This document shows, piece after piece, positions 12,276 through 24,320 of a DNA stretch of 64,000 bases. Location of the stretch: contig NC_133169.1 in assembly GCF_040802235.1 (NCBI RefSeq), positions 47,623,034-47,687,033 of the forward strand, read 5' to 3'. Below the pieces are notes generated by a model. The model searched no databases. It was not told where the DNA came from and worked only from the letters and a program-made list of their open reading frames with translations. Within the stretch, counting starts at the first letter, position 1; every line of letters starts with the position of its first letter. This stretch comes from Manis javanica. Its lineage: Eukaryota; Chordata; Mammalia; Pholidota; Manidae. Made by a program: the position numbers and the translations under genes.

Positions 12276-13294
12276 ACCAGGCAAAATATTCTTAGTGGAT
12301 TGTCAATCTAAATGTGAATGGCTAATGCACATTTTGAAAAATGTTTTTTTTATGAGTTTAGGATAGGAAGATGCTTCACAAATACCATCAAATATAAAGG
12401 GAAACATCCACAATATTAACTATACTAAAAGTAACGTGCCTGTTCAATACACTACATAATTGGGGCATAATGTAAGAGAGTAAGACAGAGCAGGGGTGAG
12501 GTATATTGTTAGAACACAAATCTGGTACAGGGTGAGTTTCTAAAGTGTATGTGTTATTCCTAGAAATCAATTATAAGCTCCAGAAAACCTAGTTAAAAAG
12601 TATACAGTAGAAATTTTAATATGGATATCAAAAGGATGAAAACTAAATGGTAAAAGACATATGAAAAGATAAGTTGTCCTATTTTGTGTGTCCCCAGGAA
12701 TAGAAATCTGAGATTTTCAGTCTGTAACTATTTACACTGAAAGAGACCTAAGGAAGCACAGAGTACAGTAGGGAACTGACTGAGGAAAGAAGACAAAAAT
12801 GAATTCAAGAGTAAGAAAATTTCCTGTTATGCACTTAGACCCAATCCCATTGCTGATTTCTGGGGAACACCTACAGGTCTCTCAATTACTTTACCCAGGA
12901 GCAAGAAAACGGCATACTCATTAGCAACCCTATTTTTATGGCACACTCATTATCAACTCTATTTTTCATTGAGAGAAATCTTTTCCTAGGGCCATTGAGT
13001 CTCCATTTTTTGCAAGTAATGGGACAAGAATGTTTATAGGATCAGATGCAACTGTCAGAATGATACTCACTAGGATTATACTAAGAGGTCATCATCTTAA
13101 AACAGAATGGTGAACATACATGGATGTAGACAAGGGGCCAGCAAATCAACTTCAGTCTTGACCATAATTATATCTCAAGGAATTTCATAAATTCCAACAG
13201 AAATGCCAGATTTAATGACAATGATAGATAGTGTGAAGGATGTGAAGAAAACTAACCTTGCATATACTATGACAGTAACTACTAACTTTCAATA
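12276..13294. other. AT-rich intergenic, nothing recognised
   Basis: No coding region. A near-duplicate phrase (aaccctatttttatggcacactcattatcaactctattttt, about 12925-12965) shows a small local tandem repeat of the type 'ctcattatcaactctatttt'. Confidence 0.35.
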
Positions 13295-13515
13295 TATGCT
13301 TACCCACAAATCAGCAATTCCACTCCTTGTATTTACTCAACTGAATTACCCCTGTATGGGTTAAAAAATGCATTCCCAAGGATGTGCAGAAACAGCATCA
13401 CTTGTAAAGGGAAGATGGTAAACATTGCCAATGTTCATCAACATCAGAATGGAGAAATGCACTTTGGCATATACATACAGGGCAATAACATACAGCAATT
13501 AACACAATAGACATG
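13295..13515 (+). mobile_element. Old L1 ORF2 3'-end fragment
   Basis: Diverged version of the L1 ORF2 C-terminal coding stretch: 'aatcagcaattccactcctt', 'aatgttcatcaacatcagaa' and 'gggcaataacatacagcaat'. Short and mutated. Confidence 0.6.
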
Positions 13516-13544
13516 GAACTAACAACCCAATTTGAGATTTGTAT

Positions 13545-15470
13545 AAAATTTTTATTAAAAATTACTCATTGTGTTTAGGCACTTGCGAGTAAAATTGCAG
13601 TATTTCAAGAATCTCTCACCTGGGCTTAGTGCATTTCCATATCAATAGGTGTTCCAAGGGGTGGGGAGAAGTAGTTCTTCTCCATATCAATAGGAAATTG
13701 CAAAGAGGGAAGGAGGGCATATCTGGCCTGGAGAGGTTTGGGTGGGGACCCTTTCTGCAGTAGGGTCAAGGGAGACACAGGTGAGCAGAAGTTGATGACT
13801 GCTTCTAGAAGTAAATGGATTTCTACCACTCTCCCTATGACTGATTTCAGTTTCAAAGGTATTTTGCCCCAGGGTTGGGTACAGATTTTCACCAAGAAGA
13901 TACAGAACTTTACTTGAATGGCATTTTGCTATTAAAAAATTCAAAAAATACAACCATCCTCTACACAGTTCATGCACAAGGATAGACCAAATGATAAAAA
14001 AGATAATTGTTATAACATTTTGTTCACATATGACACAAAGAAGAGTTAAGTCTGAAGGATTTGTTTCTATATTTCTCCTATGGCTCCTGAGATTTATCAC
14101 ACCTTTCAATAGAATGTTGATATCACCCACATGGACAAAATTATGTACCTGGTACTGGAACTCCAACTTTAACTATTGAGCATATAGTGCCCTAGTTTGC
14201 CGTTCTGGATATCATATCCCATATCTTCACTATGGTATGCCAAGGTTTAAAGTAAATATATGAATTTTCTGTAGTCTATTCATACACTGCCAAGTTCCAT
14301 GATAGCCAGGATTAATTATTGCAGGTGACAGGACAGGATACCTAACCGTGAGGTGTACCCAGGTAGAAAGAAGTCAGTGTTAACACAATGTTTTCATGCA
14401 ATACCTGGACAACTGGCCTTCCTAGTTTTGATAAAAATCTCAAAGATATGAGTACCAGTGTCAGACTGTTCACCTATTTCCAGGACATTCTTATGTGACA
14501 GTAGAGAAAGGTAGAAGAGCAGTCGCCAGAAGAATCTTGTAGCACAGCTCAGGTGCATTCTGCTTCACCTGTACCATTTCACAGGGAATGATGGGGTTAC
14601 AGTAAAAGTTACAACAGTGCAAGCACATTCTGTATTTTCTCTCAGAATGGATGCAGCCTTGTGTGAGTAAAGAATGGAGGAGATGTGTCATGATTCTGGA
14701 AAATAATCGGTAGAGGGACAAATGTGAAAAGAGCAGAAGTTGAACCACCAGTGAACTAGCAGTAAATTTTCAAAATTTCCTCCACCTTTCTCTGGACCTG
14801 ATGCAAGTTATTTATCCAAAATGGGAAATGGGTGCCAGGATATTTACAGAGAGGTATCTAATACAATCTTGCTAGACCTCCTTCAAGAACTAAGCAAGGC
14901 ACCTCCTGATGCCCAAATATTGTGGAATCTCCCCTTGTAGTTTTCTTGGTCCTCCAGCCCCATCCTCCTCCACTGCACATCTGCATGACGGTAATTGTAG
15001 CGGCGGCTCACTGAAGAGCAGGGGCTTTCGGGGAGCTTATTCTTCATCAGACACTGTGTTCTTAAAAGGTTTTGGAAAACCCTCATAAGTTTTTCTTGCT
15101 CTTCAGTTTCACCACAGAGATCATGGATTAGCACAGAATAAATGGCAGAATAGGATAGCTAAACCTCAGCCTTTGAGCATGAGGCAGAAAATGGAAATCC
15201 AAGGGTATCAAAGTCTCCAGAAAGGTGGTGGAGCCAGTAAGCCTCAGTTGAGTGATGCCATGAAACTGTGCAGGCACTCATCCGATCCCAGAGAGGACAG
15301 TGAGGACTTTGAGCACTGAACTTGACTTGTAGATTCATGGACTTCTCACTGGATTGTACACATGGGGACAGATCCAAATAGCATCGCAAATGCTGGAAAT
15401 GAGGGGGCAATAAAACCACAGCACAGAAGTGGCAGGTGGAATCTTCTAATAAACTCATATACGATGATTT
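13545..15470 (-). pseudogene. Unidentified decayed coding-like region, possible retrocopy
   Basis: On the minus strand several open frames follow each other: 15159-15458 (99 aa, CH-rich, includes SSEKSMNLQVKF), 14883-15134 (83 aa, includes EEQEKLMRVFQNLLRTQ and RRYNYRHADVQWRRM), 14491-14748, and 13687-14166 (159 aa). The first two are separated by a single in-frame TAG. The codon usage and charged segments look more protein-like than the surroundings, and the left end carries an AATAAA signal on the minus strand (about 13545-13552), as expected for the 3' end of an mRNA copy. I do not recognise the parent gene; no introns or clean poly(A) were confirmed. A decayed repeat is the alternative. 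Confidence 0.3.
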
Positions 15471-15589
15471 CTGCTAAGAAAATTAAAAGAAAGAAAAGAA
15501 ATTCAACATTATAGGATTTAGATGGACCTGTACATTCTTTGCAAACTACAAAGAAATATGTAGGGTAAAATCCAAAATTATTTGGTACA

Positions 15590-16070
15590 TAAAGGAAGCA
15601 GAAATCCTCAAGTTCCTAAAGACAAAGCCACCACAGGATATTGATGCTGAGATGGTGCCTACTGGACTGTTTTCCCAAAACTTTAAAGCAATTATTATAA
15701 AAACTATGCACTTGAGTGAAGATCATCATATGCAAATGTATATTGAACATAAAGAATTAGAAAAATTTTTTAAAGAAAAAGTACAAGTAGAAATTTTAGA
15801 CTTAAAGAGACATATTAATGGGCTCAAAGATGAAGATCATAGAGGAAATAAACAGGAATCTATAAGGTAGGTCACTAGAAGTACTCAAAATGAACATCAT
15901 TGACATCAAGTATCAGAGAATAAAATAAGTAAATTTCAGGAAGTTTGGGGAAAAGAGCAAAGAAAGAAATCTGCCAGTCTTATTCCTGAAATCACATGAG
16001 GAAGGATAAAGAGCTCAAGAGGAAAATGCTTTAAAAGAAATTGTAGCTGAAAACATCGTAAATTTGGAAA
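15590..16070 (+). mobile_element. Possible old L1 ORF1-region fragment
   Basis: An open frame of 72 codons (15652-15870) encodes a lysine/glutamate-rich, coiled-coil-like peptide (KELEKFFKEKVQVEILDLKR) reminiscent of L1 ORF1 coiled-coil sequence. It is followed by 'gagcaaagaaagaaatctgc' and 'ttgtagctgaaaac', patterns common in old L1 ORF1. It stops where duplication copy B starts. Confidence 0.4.
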
Positions 16071-16077
16071 ATAGCAT

Positions 16078-19000
16078 AAACTTAATTTTACATGAATCCA
16101 TTATTCTGATAGAGAAGAAGTTCACAATTATATGTGGAAATAAGTTTGAAATTTCATCAATTTGAGCCTGAAGAGTTGTAACAAAAAACTTTCCTTTTGG
16201 ATAGTCTTAGCAATAGAAACACATAATAATACGTAAAGATTGTGCTAAAGTTTACTTGTCTAGCATGAGAAATGCAAATTTTTACAAGTGAGTGGTATAC
16301 TCATACTTTGAAAGAATGATATAGCCAATTACAGAAAAAGGGTTACACTATTTTACTCTTTACTTCTGTCTCTATATTAAATTCTTGATCATTCTTTAAT
16401 TTTACCATAGACAGTTACAACAAAATTTTCAATCTTCTATAATGTAGCTTTTTAAAAAATTTACATTATTTTGATTAAATATAAAATAAGTACTTCTTTT
16501 TATTAATAAGTACCTACTATTAGGCTAATAGTAATGTATACTTATGAACATGACAAGAATATTCTCTCTAGAATCCTTATTGTTGTTAATACCCCCTAAG
16601 AGAAAAGGGGCTATAACATCAACTATAGAATAAATTTCAACATTCATGCTGTATATGCATGAGTTTTCAGTTTTAATTTTATGCTTCTTTTCTTGGTTAG
16701 ACCATTTTGTTTTCTTTTATTGAACTTTTTTTATTGGAAATGAATACCCTGAAACTTAAAAGGCTGTAAATGTGTGTGTCATTTCTCGGACATTTAAAGC
16801 TAAAATAAATAAGTCAGTGTTTATAAAGATTGAATATGGTATAAAAATGTATGCATTTGAGATATAGTTAAAATTGACTATTATATGGATAAGATAAAGG
16901 GAAGAAATTAAAATTTTATAGAGTGTGTGTTCAAATTAATGCCTGAAATCACTTAATTTCAGCCCTAAATGTTGTGCATTCCCACACAGGTATGTACCCA
17001 AAAATCGCTGTGTGTAAAATGCTGCTGTATCAAATGCATATTTCTGACCCATAGGTCTGAAGTATGTTCCTTAGAAAATTGGTCCATGACACCTCACAGA
17101 AAGGAAGGATGTTACAAGCAGATAAAAGTATATTATAACAAATAGTAAAAAGAAGACATTTTGGTTAATTTAGATTATTAGCAATCAATCCAATGAGTTT
17201 TTAAAAATGAAAACTATGAACTTCTTTAGAAATAAAGCTTTCATAAAGCACCATCCTCTTTATAAGGAAATTTAAAATGTAATATTCTTTTCTGTTGACA
17301 AAGTAATTATAAAATTTTTATTATCTTATGTTCCAAGATTTATCAGTGATTAGTTCCCTTGAGTAATGAATGCTTTTTTCTCTATATAGCAGACCTTTGA
17401 TGTAACTATTTGCTTAAGAAAAAGAACTTCATATATGTTAGGTTTGACCATATGCAAAAGGATAAGTTATAATACAAAAGCTTGTTTTCTGGATAATTTC
17501 CAAGAGAAGTATAGCCTTTACAATATATTTCTTGCTCTGACTCTCATTATGTTGGACTGTTTATGAAAAAAGAAAATAAAAAGCTCAACATGTATTCTTC
17601 AGATACTCATATGCTTACAGTTACACCAATTAATCCCAGAAAGAAGCAATCACTCAATTGTTCTGATTCTTTAATATATGTGCCATTACTCTTGGGTTAA
17701 TAAGGAGGGTTATAGAACTTCTTCAATACATTATCAAGAATAGTATCATCCTTATCTTTTTAATGAGATGGCAAATACCTAGGATTTCATTACGTTTGAT
17801 TTTAAAAAAAGGGTATTGTTAGTGTGAATACAATTTTTCTTCCCAAATGAACAAACTCTATACTACATGCCAAAAATGTATGTTTGATTTAAAATTTAAA
17901 TAACAAAGTACAAAGTTTAGAGAAATATATTGTTTGAAAGGATTTATATTGATTGTGTAAACTGATGTAGAACTACCTTATATATTTATGAGAATGTTTT
18001 GACTTACTTCTAATAATCGTTTTTAAACCAAGTCAAATCAGTGTGTAAAGAAAATGAGCATTTCATATAGAACTTAATAACTAATGCCTCACGATATTAA
18101 TATTTCTTGTAATAGAAAACATGTTTTGAAATTTCACAAATTTACTATAATACTTTAAAAAAATGAATGTATGAAGACATAAAGAACTGAAATTGCACAG
18201 ATCTGTAGAACATTGATACTTGGGATGTCTAAGATATTTGCATGTCTTAGTTTCAATCAATTAAATTAACTCCTGTGATTCACACCTGTTTATTAAATAA
18301 TGATATCCAAGTACTTTGTGCTTAGTATAATCATTTTCTTTCCTAAATTTCACAACTTTCACATCATGAAAATGCATCTTTTCTTCTGAAGCATGACACA
18401 GACCTGCTGTGGATTGAGGAAAGAGTAAAATCACCCCACAAGTAACATCAGAGTTTCTCTGTTAAATATCACATAGGGAAGAGGGATGGGAGGGTGGTCA
18501 AAGTGGGTGAAGAGGTGCAGGCTTCCAATTATAAAATAAATTAGCCATACGGATGACAGTACAGCAGTGAGAATATAGTAAAAAGTATTGTGGAATATTT
18601 GTATGATATTATCTACAGATAGTGTCTACATTTATCATGGTGAGTATTAGCAAAGTATATAATTGTCAAAATACTGTGCTGGACACTGGGATCAATATAA
18701 TATTGTACATTAATTATATTTCAATTAAATAAAGTTAAAGGGCAGTAACCTCAGAAAGATATTCAAGAGTTTATTAGTTTTTTGAAATATATCAGAAATT
18801 GTACAATTAAAAAAATACTTTGCCAACCAAAATGAGTTCTGTAGCTTTTGAAATACAGATGGACAGAGGGAAGGCAGAAAGGAAAGAAAGAAAAGAAGCA
18901 TATAATGAAGTGTTGCATTAAAGAAAGCTGATAGAAAATCATTTCATTCCATTTGTAGAAATATATCATTACATATAATCTGTATTATTTATACTATGCA

Positions 19001-19985
19001 CTTTATCTGAGAAATACACCATTAACAGTTTCTGATAGACAAAATAAATGTGGTGCTGGTATCACTGAAAATGTTTATACTTTATTATCTAATCATCTTC
19101 CTGTTTCTCTGTCATCCATATCTGATATTGAAAAATTATATGATTTTCAATGTGACAGAAACATCCATAGAAGTATTGATTTTAGACTTTGTTTTATTAA
19201 TAGTTTTGAACACTTTGATTATGACTCTTAGAATGCATACAAATGCAATTTAAAAATTAAAGGAGTCATCACAAATAGCTTCAATTATCAATAACACAAT
19301 AAAATGTTTGTTTTAAGAAAATGGGAATTGAATATCATGTATTATATTTGTTTTTACTTTTGTTTGCATTTAGACACTCAAACATTTTATTCTTCCTTTA
19401 TTCATTAAAAAATTCTATTGAAATATCAGTGAGAATCAGTAGTATGTTGGCTTCAGATGAATAAAAAGGTGATTCAACAATTGTATAATTACCAAATAAT
19501 CACCATGATAAGTAAGTTATTATATTTAACTAAAAATATATATCAATATTTTTAGCTCTATTACTTATGCTGTACTTCCATCCCTGTGACTTAATTATTC
19601 AATAAATTGAGGTTTGTAACTCTATCCTATAGACCTATTTTATTTGTCCCCTCTCAGCGGTAACCACCAGTCTGTTCCTTGTGTTTATGAGTCTGTTTAT
19701 ATTTTGTAGGATATGTAAACTTATCAAACTATATTAATTCTGGAAAATACCTATTAAAATTCATTCTTAAATGATTATTCAGTTATAAAAGCATTTCTGT
19801 ATTCTTATTAACAGATAAAATGTTTCTAAGAAGGAGACATACAATTCATTCTTCTATATACAAAAATAAAAGATAATTATTCTTTTAGTACATGTCTGCT
19901 AGTTGCTATCAGTTATTAAATTATCTATCATGTCTTTGTTTTCGTGTACATACAAATGAAATCAGGGAGTGGGAGGGTTGGTGAG
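16078..19985 (+). repeat. Large direct duplication, copy B (~3.9 kb)
   Basis: Collinear with 3884-7985 over its full length (anchors given there), in the same orientation and about 12.0-12.2 kb downstream. It contains the paralogous L1 3' ends at about 18475-18735 (+) and 19385-19720 (-), so those insertions pre-date the duplication. It ends exactly where the GC-rich L1 5' region begins. The OR pseudogene found downstream of copy A has no counterpart here. Confidence 0.85.
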
Positions 19986-20460
19986 AACAGGTGAGGGGCT
20001 TCTGGCGGTGGAGTGTTGACGCTGGCGGCCTTGGCGGGGCTTCGGGCCGGAGCGGAGGCCGGGGAGGGAGATGTCGAGGCTACTGGCCTGTCGGCGGTGC
20101 TGCCGAGGGGGCCGGGGTCCAGGTAGGTGGGGAAGGGCGGGGACTGGAAAAGGTGATGCTGCCGAAGGGGCGGGGCTTCAGGTCAGTGGGGAGGCCGGAG
20201 CGGGAGACGGCGAGTCATTCGGTGGGTGCTGCTGTGGGGGAGGTGCTTCGGGCCAGTGGTGGGAGGCCCGGGGCGGGAGACAGCGAGTCGGTGGTGCTGC
20301 TGAGTCGGCGACGGCGGAAGGCGACGGCGGAAGGCGGAAGGACCGGATGGGAGGCCAGTGAAGGAGATGGTGAGGCGGCCAGATAGCCGGCGGTGCTGCC
20401 TAGGGTGCGGGGCTCGGGCTGGTGGGGGTCCGGGGCAGGAGACGGCGAGGCGTTATGACG
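19986..20460 (+). repeat. GC-rich tandem repeats, L1 5'UTR type
   Basis: About six imperfect units of roughly 60-90 bp with a recurring order: ggggCTTCGGGCC(A/G)GTGGGG, AGGCCGGAGCGGGAGACGG, CGAG.., then a GGTGCTGCTGAG or GGTGCTGCCGAGG block. Copies begin near 20035, 20110, 20165, 20240, 20340 and 20405. GC-rich tandem promoter monomers directly upstream of L1 5' sequence are known from several mammalian L1 families. Open frames here (for example 19991-20386) are compositional by-products. Interpreted as the internal promoter of the L1 that follows. Confidence 0.65.
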
Positions 20461-22815
20461 TTTGAAGATACTGCCTTCCACATAATGAAGAAATAAATAA
20501 GGTCATAAAAAGTTAACCCTCATAGTTTGTTTTCAATTAAACATGTAAATGATGGGTGGTGGAATCAAGAATGGGGGTAGAAAATCCTGAACTCACTCGT
20601 CTCACAGACCTACCAAAATCTACAATTACACATAGAACAACTGTCTCTGGAAATGAACTGAAGACTAGTAGAACAGATCATATACAATAAAGATTATACA
20701 GAAAAAGCCATACTTAGGTGGGCAGGAGGAACAGATTATCAGTCTGTCGGGACCCACGCTCCTGCAGCAACCCACCAGGAAAGGGGATATCACTGATGTA
20801 CAGAAAGGGAGGTGTCTGAGCCCTGCATTGGTCTCCACAGCCCAGGAGACCTGCACTGGGAAGTCGAGCTTCCATAGCACTTGGTTTTGATAACCTATTA
20901 GGCTTATGTCCAGGAGAACTGGAGGGATGTAGGATATCAAGACTCCACTCATCAAGACTCCACTCTTAGAGGCCATGCATACGATCTCACTTGCTCTGAG
21001 ACCCAGTGTAGAGGCAATAGTTTGAAAAGTGCCTGATGTTTAACAAGGAGATCCACTGGCTAAGTGTAGGGCATGTGCCAGAGGGGCAGGGATCTATGGA
21101 ATTTTCCCCAGGGATGGAAACACTGGTGGGCATCTTTGTCACTTTCTTTACAGCTAAGTCTATCAGCCCTGGTAGGCATTATTTCTGGAACTCTTCATCT
21201 CCTGTCTTAGCACTGCTAAGTCCACCTTGACATTCCTTTGTGGATTTGCCAGACCAACCTTCCATCTGGACCCAAGCTGCTCCCACGAGGTTTACTGCCC
21301 CATCAGTCACAGCAGGCAGACTTGGTCAGAAAAAGAGAACCACAAAAGAACCCCCCACACAGTGGAACAAAATAGCAGCAGACTCACAGATTCCAAGAAG
21401 GATCTAGTGGTAACCAAAGTGCTAAAAGGAATAAAAGGACAAAATGCAACAACCATGGTGGGTTTTTCCTCCACATTACAATTACTGCAACAGTTGAAGT
21501 AGGGCCTCACAGGCAGTGACACCAGGGTGCAAACCCACAGACATCCATGGGACTGTGGAAGTTGCCACCAGACCATGAAAACAGCCATGCCAGTGACAGT
21601 TAACACACCAGAAGCTCCACACCAGTTATGATCCAGCCACAGCTGTAGAGTGCATGCAAGCCACACAGGTGTCACTTCTCGGGCACATAGGTCAGCTGAC
21701 CAGAATTTATGCTTATTTGCCCCACAGGCCACCTTCTATATAAAGACATTCCTTCATGACTGAGAGACATAAGTTACCTACTTAATACATATACAAGAAC
21801 AGAGAATTAGGCAAAATGTGGAGACATAAAAATGTGTGCTACATAAAACAAGAGAAAATCTCAGGAAACAAACTGAAGATAAACAATCTACCAGATAAAA
21901 AGTTCAAAGTAATGTTCATACAGACACTCGCTGAATCAGAAGAATGGATGAACTTAGAACTTCAACAGAGAGGTAGAAAACATAAGAAAGAACAAATCAG
22001 AAATGAAGAATACAATTGAATGCAAAACATATTAAATGGAATCAACAACAGATTAGAGGATACAGTAGAACAGATCAGTGATCTGGAGGACAGGATAGTG
22101 AAAATCACCCAATTGGAATAACAAAAAGAAAAAATAAAATGATAATTTAAGGCATCTCTGGATAATATAAAATGTCTTAGCATTCATATTATAGGGGTCT
22201 CTGGAGGAGAAGACAGAGTGAAAGAAACAGAAAATCTATGAAATAATGGCTCAATTTCTCTAACCCAGGGAGGGAAGTAGACATCCAAGTACATGAAGCA
22301 CAGGGTCCCAGATAAGATGAACCCAAAGGAAACCAGATGAAAACTTATGATCATCAAAGTTTCAGTAGTTAACAATAATGGGAGAATCTTAAAGGCAGAA
22401 TGAGATAGAGGGTAGTGTGCTGAATGAAATAAGTCAGCCAGAGAAAGACAAATACCAAATGATTTCCCTCATTTGTGGAGTATAACAATGAAGCAAAACT
22501 GAAGGAACAAAATAGCAGCATACTCACAGATTCCAAGAAGGGACTATTGGTAACCAAAGGGAAGGGTGGGGGAGGGTGTTTTGGGAGGGAGGGAGAAGGG
22601 GATTGGGGGGTATCATGATTGGTGCACATGGTATGTGTGGAAGACAGTGTAGCTCAAAGAAACAAATAGACTCCGTGGCATCTTACTACACTGGTGGACA
22701 GTGACTGCAATGGGGTAATGGGGGGGCTCGATAATAAAGGTGAATGTAGTAACTATATTTTCTTGTGAAACCTTCATAAGAGTGTGTATCAATGATATCT
22801 TCATAAAAAAAACCT
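20461..22815 (+). mobile_element. L1 element: 5'UTR, ORF1 remnant and 3'UTR, ORF2 missing
   Basis: Continues from the GC-rich monomers. The 5' part has the typical L1 phrase 'gaactgaagactagtagaac' and 'aacccaccaggaaaggggat'. ORF1 sequence follows at about 21800-22370: the frame 21816-22019 reads NKLKINNLPDKKFKVMF and the next stretch includes 'gatcagtgatctggaggaca'. At about 22380 the sequence jumps to the L1 3' end ('cctcatttgtggagtata' at about 22470, G-rich 22555-22605, terminal A-run 22805-22812). ORF2 (endonuclease/reverse transcriptase) is absent, so the copy is internally deleted and cannot move itself. A piece of 3'UTR-like sequence also occurs near 21360-21420 within the 5' part. No clear target duplication was found. 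Confidence 0.75.
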
Positions 22816-22829
22816 GAATGAGAAAAAAG

Positions 22830-24320
22830 TCTTATTAAATACAGGGGAAACCAATAAGATTATCAGTTGATTTTTCAGCAGAAACTTCCAGTCCAGAAGA
22901 GAGTGGCTTGATATATTCAAAGGGTTAAAAGGAAAAAAAAGGACAAAATGCTTACAACCAAGCATACACTACACTGCTAGGTTATCATTCAGAACTGAAG
23001 GAGAGAGAAGGAATTTCCTAGGTAAACAAATCTACAGGAATTCATCAACAACAAACTGGCCTTACAAGAAATGTTAAAGGTACTTTTTTAAGTGGAAAAG
23101 AAAAGGCAATAACTAGAAAGAACAAGACTGAGAGAAAAATATCTCACTGGTATTGCTAAACATATAGTAAAGGAAATGGCTCAACCACAAGCACAGCTAG
23201 TTTTTTGGTTAAAAGACAAAAGTTAAATCATCTAAAATTACAATAAGTAGTCAAGTGATACATACACAATAGTAAAATACAAAATAATACATAGGAACCA
23301 AAAGGGGGAAAGTAAAAATATAATGCTTTTAGAACACACTTGAATGACTGTCAATTAAAGTAGACTGCTATATATATAGAATGTAATATATGAAACTCAT
23401 GGTTACAGAAAACCAAATATATATAATAGGTATGTAAAACATAAAGAGAAAAGAAAACAAACATAACCTTAAGGAAAGTCACCAAGTCAGAAGGGAAGAG
23501 AGCAAGAAAAGTGAAGAATTATAAAAACAAAAAGACAATCAACAAAGAACATTAAATATATACCTATCAGTAATTACTTATAATGTAAATTGATAAATGT
23601 TCCAATCTAGAGATGTAGGGTTGCTGAATGGGTAAAAAAAGGAAAGACTCTTGTACATTGCCTACTACAAATTCTCACTATAGAACTAAAGACACACACA
23701 GACTGCGAGTGAACAGATGGAAGAGGATATTCTATGCAGAAAGAAATGAAAAGAAAGGTAGACTAATATAACATCACTATGGAAAACATTACTGAACTTC
23801 CTCAAAAAATTACTAATAGAATTATCATATGATAGTTCTATTAGCAATTTGATATGAACCAGAAATTCTACTTCTGGGTATTTATCCATAGAAAATGAAA
23901 ACACACCCCTATATTCACTGCAGCATTATTTACAATAGCCAAGATACAGAAGTAAAGATTAAGTGTCCTTGATAAAGAAGATGTGGTAAACATACTCAAT
24001 TAATATTACCCAGCCATTAAAAAATGTAATATTGTCATTTGTGACAACACGTGTAGAAAGTATTAATGCAAGTTAAATGAGTCAGAAAAGAAAACAAATA
24101 CCATAAGATTTCACTTATACATGGGAAGTGTCTTATACATGGGAGTGTCTTATTTGTACATTATATGGAATACAGTTAACAATATATAACAAATTCATAT
24201 AGTGAGGGATGGTAGGCAAAATTATCATGGTGTATATACAAATACTGAATCAGTACCTTACATATGAAAGTAATATAACATTGTATGTCAACTACACTTC
24301 AATAAAATAAGTACATTTCT
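22830..24320 (+). mobile_element. Older L1 copy, internally deleted
   Basis: Begins in ORF1/inter-ORF sequence ('agaagagagtggcttgatat', 'ttacaagaaatgttaaaggt') and reaches the start of the ORF2 endonuclease region at about 23560-23760 ('cctatcagtaattacttata', 'gctgaatgggtaaaaaaagg', 'aagacacacacagactgcga'). It then jumps to the ORF2 C-terminal end ('tactagaattatcatatgat'-like at 23805, 'gcagcattatttacaatagc' at about 23920) and ends in a 3'UTR with 'caataaaataag' near 24300. Strongly mutated with no usable reading frame; older than the neighbouring L1. Confidence 0.7.

Noticed and set aside
3884-19985. Reading the two 4 kb copies as a CRISPR- or satellite-like array
   Set aside because: Only two long, diverged copies 12 kb apart exist, with no short regular repeat-spacer structure.
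19991-20481. Three long overlapping open frames (up to 131 codons) on both strands
   Set aside because: They lie in GC-rich tandem L1 5'UTR repeats where stop codons are rare; the peptides are Gly/Arg repeats with no domain.
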